A DNA stretch of 6,991 nucleotides from Chitinophagaceae bacterium. Lineage in GTDB: Bacteria > Bacteroidota > Bacteroidia > Chitinophagales > Chitinophagaceae. This document shows positions 1 to 5,729 of the stretch, in pieces (positions within the stretch are counted from its first letter, which is position 1; every line of letters begins with the position of its first letter). The notes beneath the pieces were generated by a model that was not told the origin of the DNA, did not search any database, and saw only the letters and a list, made by a program, of their open reading frames with translations. The stretch spans positions 1-6,991 of the forward strand of contig PLEB01000086.1 of NCBI GenBank assembly GCA_003136915.1. The letters are read 5' to 3'. A program made the translations under genes and the position numbers.

Positions 1-803
1 ATTTTCAATTTACGGCAGGTACAAAATACTGGAAGCAGCAACCGGCAGGCTCACTCGTTTATGTGCATGAACCCATCCCGTCAAAGCTCGATACTATCCC
101 GGAAATTACTACCGGTGAAATGTCCTTCAGCTTTCGCTGGGCCCCCAATGAACAATTCTTTGAAAATAAATTGACCCGAAGGAATATTGCCAATAAATAT
201 CCGGTCATGACTTTAGAATACGCGAAGGGGATTAAGGGCTTATATGGAGGAGAATATAACTATGACGCCCTTCACCTCAGTGTTTTTAAACGATTCTTCA
301 TTTCGCCCATTGGATATTCAGATGTGAGTGTGACTGGCAGCTATTTGTTTGGTACTCTTCCCTTCCCCTTACTCATTATTCATCCGGCTAACCAGTCTTA
401 TTTTTATAGCCAGCATTCCTATAATCTTATGAATGTCGAGGAATTTGTCAGTGATCATTATGCCGCGATGAATTTCGACCACTATTTTAATGGTTTCTTT
501 TTTAACAAGATCCCATTGCTTAAGAAATTAAGACTTCGCGAAGTAATAACAGCAAAGCTATTATATGGCGGTCTGCGGAATGAAAACAACCCGAATTACA
601 ACCCCAATCAATTGTTGTTTCCAACGACCAACGGGGTTGTTTCTACTTTTGTGCTAAACCGACAACCTTACCTGGAGGCTGGGGTAGGGATCTACAATAT
701 ATTTTCCTTCATTCGGCTGGATCTGATCAAACGTTTTACTTACCTCACTCATCCGAACATCTCTACCATTGGGCTGCGCGTCAGTACCAATTTTAGTTTC
801 TAA
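1..803 (+). CDS. DUF5686-family outer-membrane protein, C-terminal fragment (5' end outside window)
   Basis: The reading frame is open from base 3 and ends at TAA 801-803, giving 266 residues. The GTG at 63 is only an internal codon, because the frame continues upstream without a stop. The text resembles the C-terminal barrel of DUF5686 proteins, which in Bacteroidota usually follow an N-terminal carboxypeptidase-regulatory-like domain and sit in the outer membrane. Supporting stretches are FYSQHSYNLMNVEEFVSDHY and then FNGFFFNKIPLLKKLRLREV, both near the middle of the fragment, and the ending LTHPNISTIGLRVSTNFSF. The alternating aromatic/hydrophobic pattern and the terminal Phe are typical of a last beta-strand recognised by the BAM machinery. 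Full members are around 800 residues, so most of the gene is missing here. The role of the family is not established. Family assignment is from recall of conserved motifs and the frame is certain. Confidence 0.85.
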   Translation, partial: FQFTAGTKYWKQQPAGSLVYVHEPIPSKLDTIPEITTGEMSFSFRWAPNEQFFENKLTRRNIANKYPVMTLEYAKGIKGLYGGEYNYDALHLSVFKRFFISPIGYSDVSVTGSYLFGTLPFPLLIIHPANQSYFYSQHSYNLMNVEEFVSDHYAAMNFDHYFNGFFFNKIPLLKKLRLREVITAKLLYGGLRNENNPNYNPNQLLFPTTNGVVSTFVLNRQPYLEAGVGIYNIFSFIRLDLIKRFTYLTHPNISTIGLRVSTNFSF

Positions 804-888
804 ACAATTCGGCAACGATTTCAATTTCCATTTCACATAATTGATAAACCTTTCGCAGATATTCTATTGTTTAAGGAGATAAAGTATT
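804..888. other. Convergent intergenic spacer
   Basis: This is an 85-base AT-rich gap between the stop of the DUF5686 gene and the stop of the aldo/keto reductase gene on the other strand. A bidirectional terminator would be expected here. Only a weak 6-bp inverted repeat is visible (TCAATT at 821-826 and AATTGA at 839-844, 12-base loop), without a GC-rich stem or a clear T-tract, so no terminator is called. Confidence 0.5.
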
Positions 889-1770
889 CTATTCTAAATA
901 CCTCATATCCTCTTCAGTTAGATTTATTTCTGCTGCTTTTAGATTTTCCTGGAAGTGTATTAATGAAGAAGTACCAGGTATTGGCAGTATCCATGGTGAA
1001 CGGTGCAATGTCCAAGCAATATTGATCTGCGCAGCTGAAGCATTATATTTTTGAGCGATACCGGATACTCGGTCATCCGCTTTAGAGGTAAAAATTGACC
1101 AATAGGGTATAAATGGTATTTGGTTTTGTTCACAGATATCCAATATTTCTTCTCCTCCCCGGTTTTCTCCAAAAGGCATTTTTAGAGTAGTACGCTGGCC
1201 TTGCCCGTACATATTTTCCACAGTAGCAATTCCTCCCATTTTTATGGCTGTTTGCAGCTCTGAACGGGTAACATTGCTGACACCGACATGCAAAATTTTT
1301 CCTTCCTGTTGTAACTTGAACATCGTTTCCATTGACTTTTCAAAACTTGTATTGCCCGGGAGCACTCTGAAATGAACCAAACTCATATGGTCCCTCTTTA
1401 ATGTTTTCAGATTATTCTCAATACTACGACGCAGGTTTTCAGAATTATTAAATGGTATCCAGCTTTTATCTGGTTTTCTTGTTGTTCCAACCTTTGTGCA
1501 AATAACGAGATCTGCGTGATAAGGATATAGCGCTTCGGCAATGAGGCGATTGGTAACATCTTCGCCATAGTAATCGGCTGTATCTATAAATTGGATTCCG
1601 CTTTCTACCGCGAGGCTTAATATTTTCAAAGCCTCAGGTCTGTTTTTAGGCTCACCGTATATGCCTTCGCCCGTGAGGCGCATGGTTCCGTAACCAAAAC
1701 GCCTAACAACCAATGGATGGTTGCTGTATCCTGCAATTGTAATTGTTTGTGGAGTATTCATAAAGATCAT
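889..1770 (-). CDS. Aldo/keto reductase (NADP-dependent oxidoreductase)
   Basis: This 293-residue protein covers a full aldo/keto reductase TIM barrel. The catalytic tetrad is visible: Asp63 and Tyr68 in FIDTADYYGE, Lys93 in ICTKVG, and His133 in SLVHFRV. The mid-barrel motif GVSNVTRSEL (163-172) and the C-terminal cofactor-phosphate motif IPGTSS (264-269), followed by HFQENLKAAE, are standard for NADP(H)-using members. It is a soluble cytoplasmic enzyme without a signal peptide. The family reduces aldehydes and ketones, but the substrate cannot be read from the sequence. The start is ATG 1770-1768; an in-frame ATG three codons later (1761-1759) is equally possible, and neither has a strong ribosome-binding site. 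The gene follows the four-gene redox operon on the same strand after 98 bases, so it may be partly read through, but it looks like a separate unit. Confidence 0.95.
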   Translation of the reverse strand: MIFMNTPQTITIAGYSNHPLVVRRFGYGTMRLTGEGIYGEPKNRPEALKILSLAVESGIQFIDTADYYGEDVTNRLIAEALYPYHADLVICTKVGTTRKPDKSWIPFNNSENLRRSIENNLKTLKRDHMSLVHFRVLPGNTSFEKSMETMFKLQQEGKILHVGVSNVTRSELQTAIKMGGIATVENMYGQGQRTTLKMPFGENRGGEEILDICEQNQIPFIPYWSIFTSKADDRVSGIAQKYNASAAQINIAWTLHRSPWILPIPGTSSLIHFQENLKAAEINLTEEDMRYLE

Positions 1771-1817
1771 TTAGAAAAACAAACCTCAGAGAAAGGCGAG
1801 CCATTGACTTCGGATCG

Positions 1818-1845
1818 ATTGTAACCGCAAGCAAGCTATTGTAAC
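1818..1845. repeat. Direct repeat pair ATTGTAAC, 20 bp apart
   Basis: Two identical 8-mers ATTGTAAC (GTTACAAT on the coding strand) lie at 1818-1825 and 1838-1845. The 20-base phase is about two helical turns. They sit about 50-75 bases upstream of the aldo/keto reductase start, in the 98-base gap after the DUF3570 gene. That placement would suit an activator or repressor acting on the reductase promoter. No regulator gene is adjacent, and an exact 8-mer pair in AT-rich DNA can arise by chance. Confidence 0.3.
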
Positions 1846-1868
1846 TACTAAATAGGTGGAAAATCGAC

Positions 1869-3167
1869 TTATTTAAATTTTAGATTCAGGGAGATGATAT
1901 CGGAAACCAAATCGACGGATTGGGTATAATGACCATATCTTAATTCGAGAACGCTCAGACTCTTCATGAAAATTCCCTTGGGTGGAGCAAATCGGATGCC
2001 CATGCCGAAAAAGTTGCTGCTGAATGCGGCAAGAGCATAATTGCTCGTATAATACTGGTCCTGGGGAGAATGGACTTCATAAGGCGCAAAATAGTTTGCA
2101 GCAGATTGAATATAAAAACGGTAAAAAGGAGATAATGAAACGAAAGGTGTAATCTTCACCGGAATTTCCAGACTTGCTGTATGAGACCTCAGACCCCAGC
2201 TGTCCACATAAAAACGGTAGTAAGTTCTCAATATGATCCGGTCACCCAAAAAATAATTCAATTTAATTCCGACCGGCAATTTGATCCGCTGAGATGGGAG
2301 ATTTTCAATGGTATCTTTCCCGGTATTGAAATATACGCGGTGAAAGGGCAGACCCAGATAACCGCTTTGATAAACCAGGTCCAGGTCTATGCTTCCCTGC
2401 AGGCGGGAATTAATAATCTGCGAAAAAGAGAAGGAAGCGGTAAAAGTATTTCTTGCAGAAGAGGGGATATTTGATTTATTACCCTTGCCAACAATCTGTC
2501 CGTTGTTATAACTAAGGGCTTCCGTACGCCCACTCGCTGTTGTAATGTAAACAATACTGTCTGATGAAGGAACATTTTTAATCGAATCAACCGGAATAAA
2601 TTCAGCAGGTCTGATCATTTTAATATTGTCAAAGTAACCTGTTAATTTTACACCGAATTCGCCGTTCTTTTTTGTCTTTTTTGAAAAAGAAGTATTCAAT
2701 CCAAGGGAATGATAATAATTGTGTTCCGCGGAATAGTAAGCTCCGAGCCCGAATTCAGTACCTTTTTGAGCGTTTTCAATTGTCCAGTCCAGCGTAGGAT
2801 ATATCCTGGTTCCATCATTCCTGGCGCGACCATTTGAATCCACGAATGCCTGCGAAGCCGCTGTATGATAATCAATTCCCAGGCCAGCGGTTATAGAATT
2901 CTTTCTTTGCTTATTATCCCAGCCTATAAATTTTATATCTATTCCATTGGCGAGATCGGTGACATCCCCTATTCCCTTGCTGTCAGTTCTTCCGCCCATG
3001 ACAGCGGATTTATCAGCGGTTTGATTATAATAACTGGATACTATATTTACTTCATCCAGCTTTAATTTTCTGGGTTTGTAGGTCGAACTATCCTTTTCGG
3101 GAGCCTGCGAGAATCCGTGAAAAAATAGAAGTACGATTCCAACTATCGTGAGACAGATCTTTTTCAT
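1869..3167 (-). CDS. DUF3570 outer-membrane beta-barrel protein
   Basis: The 432-residue protein begins with a Sec signal peptide (MKK, a hydrophobic run to about residue 18, probable cleavage near FSQ-AP at 21). It continues as alternating beta-strand sequence to the C-terminal ISLNLKFK. DUF3570 hallmarks are LKLDEVNIVSSYYNQ near 35-49, the DVTDLANGIDIKFIGWD stretch near 68-84, GYLGLPFHRVYF (269-280), and the last strand pair with LELRYGHYTQS (407-417). The family is predicted to form an outer-membrane barrel; its cargo or partner is not established. The only cysteine (Cys5) is in the signal peptide, so the mature barrel has no thiols. It is the last gene of a four-gene operon, 14 bases after the small DUF4266-like lipoprotein, a pairing I recall as recurrent. 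It may hold or display that lipoprotein, which is inference. Confidence 0.9.
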   Translation of the reverse strand: MKKICLTIVGIVLLFFHGFSQAPEKDSSTYKPRKLKLDEVNIVSSYYNQTADKSAVMGGRTDSKGIGDVTDLANGIDIKFIGWDNKQRKNSITAGLGIDYHTAASQAFVDSNGRARNDGTRIYPTLDWTIENAQKGTEFGLGAYYSAEHNYYHSLGLNTSFSKKTKKNGEFGVKLTGYFDNIKMIRPAEFIPVDSIKNVPSSDSIVYITTASGRTEALSYNNGQIVGKGNKSNIPSSARNTFTASFSFSQIINSRLQGSIDLDLVYQSGYLGLPFHRVYFNTGKDTIENLPSQRIKLPVGIKLNYFLGDRIILRTYYRFYVDSWGLRSHTASLEIPVKITPFVSLSPFYRFYIQSAANYFAPYEVHSPQDQYYTSNYALAAFSSNFFGMGIRFAPPKGIFMKSLSVLELRYGHYTQSVDLVSDIISLNLKFK

Positions 3168-3181
3168 TAGCTAGAGCTTGT

Positions 3182-3406
3182 TTAATTACATCCACACCCA
3201 CCGCCAGTCTTGCCCGCATTGGCTCCGGACGAACCCTCGCGATAAGATTGGGCATTTAACTCGTTCTTTTCCACTTTCCGGTTTGAAAGAATCATCTCGG
3301 AATCGTTTATGCGGCTTTTCTGATATTCTTTTACCTGCGCACAGGCGGATAACAGCAGCCCTGCAAAGGAGACAGCGCAAACGGTCATGAATGTTTTTCT
3401 TTTCAT
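3182..3406 (-). CDS. DUF4266-like small lipoprotein with C-terminal GGGCGCN
   Basis: This is a 74-residue lipoprotein. The start is ATG 3406-3404, ten bases after the apbE stop. A longer in-frame start at 3466 would run back into apbE and bury the signal peptide, so it was not used. Residues 1-21 are a lipoprotein signal (MKRK, then a hydrophobic core) with lipobox LSAC, and Cys22 is the lipidated residue. The mature part has only 53 residues. It is charged and probably helical in the middle (KEYQKSRINDSEMILSNRK), then Gly/Ser-rich, and ends GKTGGGCGCN with Cys71 and Cys73. The Gly-rich CGCN tail is the signature I associate with DUF4266. The Cys-X-Cys end could bind a metal, form a disulfide or be modified. 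The SSGAN at 59-63 faintly recalls the SGA[TS] flavinylation motif but has Asn in place of the acceptor Thr/Ser. Function unknown. Confidence 0.88.
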   Translation of the reverse strand: MKRKTFMTVCAVSFAGLLLSACAQVKEYQKSRINDSEMILSNRKVEKNELNAQSYREGSSGANAGKTGGGCGCN

Positions 3407-3416
3407 ATTTAGTTGA

Positions 3417-4367
3417 TTAAGATAAATGGATATTCCGTGATGCGTAAACAGTATCGTTGTCATCAACGAGAATAGCTTCCATATTTTTAATTTGATTAAT
3501 CATATCCATACCCGCACGGATTCCCATAATCATTACCGGTGTTGCCATGGCGTCACTCATCTCGGCATTGGGCGCAATGATGGTAACACTTTTTATTCCT
3601 GTGACGGGCAACCCGGTTCTTGGATCAATGGTATGGGAGTATTTTTTCCCGCCAACCATAATATACTTTTCATAATTACCCGAGGTGGCGATGGCCATAT
3701 TGGTAATATTCAGGTGAGAAAAAACCTGCCCGGCCATATTCGGATTCACAATGCCAATTGTCCATGGTTTTCCGTTGGGTTGAAAACCCCAAACTGCCAG
3801 GTCTCCGGATGCGTTTACAATACCGCTGTCGGCACCCATTTCTTTCATGACATATTTAGCCCTCTCAGCAGCATACCCCTTGCCGATTCCTCCAAAGCCT
3901 ATCCGCATGCCCCTTTCTTTTAGAAAAACTGTGGAATTTTCATTATCCAGGATGATATTCCGATAATTAATCAGGCGTACCATCTTGCGTGCTGTTTGTT
4001 TGTCAGGCAGCGATTCCATATTCGTGTCAAAATTCCACAATCTTTTATCCACCGACCCGTATGTTATATCAAAAGCACCCTGCGTTAACCCGGATATCCG
4101 GATGGAGCGTTCGATAAGATGATAGGTTTCCCTGCTCACCTCCACTGGCGCAACACCGGCATTTTCATTGATCAGGCTGGTCTCGCTTTCACTGCTGAAT
4201 GTGGTCAGCAATTTTTCTATCCGTTGAATTTCCACTACGGCAGCATCAATACACTCTTTGGCCCAATGGGCGTTATTGGCAACCAAAGAAATTTCAAACT
4301 TGTTACCCATCAACTTCAGAGTCCTATTATGAACTTCCGGTTTAGCTATGCAATTACCTGTTAGCAT
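3417..4367 (-). CDS. apbE: FAD:protein FMN transferase (ApbE family)
   Basis: ApbE enzymes attach FMN from FAD to Thr/Ser of extracytoplasmic redox proteins, using Mg2+. Numbering from ATG 4367 (316 residues), conserved blocks are LMGNKFEI near the start, TTFSSESETSLINENAG near 55-71, the flavin-site FGGIGKGYAAERA (158-170), NASGDLAVWG (185-194), SHTIDPRTGLPV (244-255) and SDAMAT (271-276), whose Asp272 and Thr276 match the metal-binding positions of the family. The enzyme looks intact. The start is uncertain. ATG 4367 overlaps the end of the thioredoxin gene by 14 bases. ATG 4400 would overlap by 47 bases and has GGAG seven bases upstream; it adds MHLLWRSKLLS before MLTGNC, a poor lipoprotein-like signal. 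The frame stays open to ATG 4448. ApbE homologues are normally exported, so the missing clear signal peptide is odd. The gene is second in the operon, followed after 10 bases by the small lipoprotein. Confidence 0.93.
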   Translation of the reverse strand: MLTGNCIAKPEVHNRTLKLMGNKFEISLVANNAHWAKECIDAAVVEIQRIEKLLTTFSSESETSLINENAGVAPVEVSRETYHLIERSIRISGLTQGAFDITYGSVDKRLWNFDTNMESLPDKQTARKMVRLINYRNIILDNENSTVFLKERGMRIGFGGIGKGYAAERAKYVMKEMGADSGIVNASGDLAVWGFQPNGKPWTIGIVNPNMAGQVFSHLNITNMAIATSGNYEKYIMVGGKKYSHTIDPRTGLPVTGIKSVTIIAPNAEMSDAMATPVMIMGIRAGMDMINQIKNMEAILVDDNDTVYASRNIHLS

Positions 4368-4809
4368 TGATAACAGTTTTGATCTCCATAACAAATGCAT
4401 CAGGTTTCTCCGACGGCAGTCCCTCCCAACTTTTAAGAACCTTGCCATCGGCGTTCAGTAAGACTGTATATGGAAATTTACCCTGGGTATTGTACTGATC
4501 GGCCATGGCATTATTTAATTCCTGCTGTTTACCGGACAATTGATTTTTTTTCATTCTTGGAAAATCTGCGTTTACCAATACCAGGCTGCTGTCTGCAAAG
4601 TCCTTAAAATATCCGTCATCAAAAATTTCTTTGTGCATCCGTATACAACGGCCACACCAGTCTGAGCCGGAAAAATTGAGCAGTATAAACTTATGTTCTT
4701 TCCGGGCAATCTGCCTCGCTTCGCTCAGATTGGAGTACCATCCGGTGAAAGACAGGTTGCCGAACAAGAACAGAAAAGGCAATACTTTGTTGATGGAGTT
4801 ATTGTTCAT
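4354..4809 (-). CDS. Exported thioredoxin-like protein (CGRC active site)
   Basis: The product is 151 residues from ATG 4809-4807; a TTG directly before it is also in frame but unlikely as the start. The N-terminus carries Lys8 and a hydrophobic run (VLPFLFLFGNLSFTGW, 9-24), consistent with a Sec signal, placing the protein in the periplasm. The thioredoxin fold follows: a beta-strand FILLNFSGSDW, then the redox site WCGRC with Cys52 and Cys55, and the opposing cis-Pro113 in GKFPYTVLLN. NADFPRMKKNQLSGKQQ (80-96) is typical of a Bacteroidota thioredoxin-7-like subgroup. CGRC replaces the thioredoxin CGPC, which usually makes the couple more oxidising or isomerase/reductase-like. It is the first gene of the operon and overlaps apbE. 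Its likely client is the Cys-X-Cys lipoprotein two genes downstream, which is inference. It lacks the DsbD-type membrane part, so its electron source must come from elsewhere. Confidence 0.92.
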   Translation of the reverse strand: MNNNSINKVLPFLFLFGNLSFTGWYSNLSEARQIARKEHKFILLNFSGSDWCGRCIRMHKEIFDDGYFKDFADSSLVLVNADFPRMKKNQLSGKQQELNNAMADQYNTQGKFPYTVLLNADGKVLKSWEGLPSEKPDAFVMEIKTVINANR

Positions 4810-4854
4810 CAAAAATAAAACTAGGAATTATGAGCCGACCTGTTGAAGGAATAA

Positions 4855-4885
4855 CGAAAGTATAACTTTTGAAAACTGAAGAAAC
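4855..4885 (-). promoter_or_regulatory. Possible Bacteroidota-type promoter of the trx-apbE-DUF4266-DUF3570 operon
   Basis: Read on the - strand, TACTTTCG at 4862-4855 is close to the Bacteroidota -7 consensus TAnnTTTG (one mismatch). Nineteen bases upstream lies GTTT at 4885-4882, a poor match to the TTTG -33 element. The -7 box would be about 45 bases ahead of the thioredoxin ATG. The match is weak and rests on visual inspection only. Confidence 0.25.
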
Positions 4886-4890
4886 TGAAG
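4873..4890. repeat. Perfect tandem repeat of AAACTGAAG (2 copies)
   Basis: AAACTGAAG occurs at 4873-4881 and again immediately at 4882-4890 (CTTCAGTTT twice on the operon's coding strand). It begins about 64 bases upstream of the thioredoxin start and covers the -33 position of the candidate promoter, so it could be a direct-repeat operator or a simple slippage duplication. Confidence 0.45.
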
Positions 4891-5150
4891 TTGTGTTGAA
4901 TGGTTATCAGATAGCAGTCATTTCCATAGAATGATTTTTGAAATATTTTGCATCGGCCCTTCGAATTTCATCAGGGATAACTGTGCAAAGAATATTGAAA
5001 GCGTCAGCGTCCGGTGACCCAGATTTTGTTTGTTAAAATACTGGTAATCAAAAATATAGGATATAACAACAAATTACTTCGTTCCTTCGCTTGGATTTTT
5101 ACGCAATTAAAATTACTACCGCCCAACCAAATCATGCCTGCCTGCTATCT

Positions 5151-5729
5151 ATGTTATCAAGAACACCAATATTGACGGATCAGCGGAAACTTATCAAAGC
5201 CTGCATTGCCGGTGATAGAATTTCTCAGGCGGCACTATATGATCTCTATGCGCGAAAAATGCTGGGGACCTGTATGTGGTATGCCAAAAACAAAGAAGAA
5301 GCAGAAGAGATTTTACAGGATGGTTTTCTCCGGGTCTTCCGCTATTTACCAGGATTTAATTTTAAAAGTTCTCTGGAGAACTGGATGAGAAAAATTATGA
5401 TTAACGCGGCTTTGCATAAATACCGCAGCAAAGCTCGTTTGAATATTGTACAACGCTTTGACTGGACGCAGGAATATTTCGGAGTTGATGGAACAGTGCT
5501 CAATCATCTTGAAGCCAGGGATTTACTGAAGATCGTTCAGAAATTAAGCCCTGGTTACCGGATGGTTTTTAATTTGTATGTATTTGAGGGTCTAAAGCAC
5601 AGGGAAATAGCCAAAATCCTGGGGATTGCAGAAGGCACATCCAAATCAAATCTTTCGGATGCGCGCCTGATTTTGCAGAAGCTTCTTGCCAATCATAATG
5701 GTCGGCTTAAGTTAAAGATCGACCGATGA
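5151..5729 (+). CDS. ECF-type RNA polymerase sigma factor
   Basis: The product is 192 residues from ATG 5151, the first ATG in the frame and a normal length for Bacteroidota ECF sigma factors. An upstream TTG (5091) would add 20 residues of unrelated character and was rejected. Region sigma-2 spans about 26-93 and includes YDLYARKMLGTCMWYAKNKE and EEILQDGFLRVFRYL, the core-binding and -10-recognition helices. A 25-residue linker follows. Region sigma-4 (about 118-180) carries LSPGYRMVFNLYVFEGLKH and the helix-turn-helix HREIAKILGIAEGTSKSNLS that reads the -35 element. The protein redirects RNA polymerase to a specific promoter set. Its stop TGA overlaps the start of the next gene (ATGA, 5726-5729), which implies translational coupling with a membrane partner likely to hold or release it. 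Target promoters cannot be identified from the window. Confidence 0.95.
   Translation: MLSRTPILTDQRKLIKACIAGDRISQAALYDLYARKMLGTCMWYAKNKEEAEEILQDGFLRVFRYLPGFNFKSSLENWMRKIMINAALHKYRSKARLNIVQRFDWTQEYFGVDGTVLNHLEARDLLKIVQKLSPGYRMVFNLYVFEGLKHREIAKILGIAEGTSKSNLSDARLILQKLLANHNGRLKLKIDR

Larger units (their letters stand above)
4810..5150. other. Divergent intergenic region between redox operon and sigma-factor operon
   Basis: This 341-base AT-rich stretch has no convincing gene. It must contain promoters for both flanking operons. On the operon side there is a candidate promoter and a 9-bp tandem repeat. In the middle there is a 6-bp inverted repeat (TGAAAT 4939-4944 and ATTTCA 4965-4970), too weak to call an operator. 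On the sigma-factor side no good TTTG-N19-TAnnTTTG pair was found. The sigma frame is open back to a TTG at 5091, but that extension (20 residues) does not look like sigma-factor sequence. Confidence 0.6.

Noticed and set aside
821..844. Hairpin TCAATT/AATTGA as a convergent terminator
   Set aside because: The stem has six mostly A-T pairs, a 12-base loop and no T-tract. It is not distinguishable from chance in AT-rich DNA.
2181..2474. 97-codon open frame on the + strand
   Set aside because: It is antisense to the DUF3570 gene, which is supported by family motifs and a signal peptide. The translation resembles no protein I know.
3238..3252. SSGAN in the small lipoprotein as an ApbE flavinylation site
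   Set aside because: The acceptor Thr/Ser of the SGA[TS] motif is replaced by Asn and the preceding Asp is absent, so it was kept as a note and not called as a site.
3407..3466. Longer start for the small lipoprotein at 3466
   Set aside because: It would place 20 residues ahead of a good lipoprotein signal and overlap apbE, whereas ATG 3406 gives a normal MKRK signal and tight operon spacing.
3492..3923. 143-codon open frame on the + strand
   Set aside because: It lies wholly antisense to apbE. The apbE frame has clear family motifs, and the antisense product is His/Asn-rich with no recognisable domain.
5091..5150. N-terminal extension of the sigma factor from TTG 5091
   Set aside because: A rare start codon; the added 20 residues do not resemble sigma-factor sequence, and ATG 5151 gives the usual family length.
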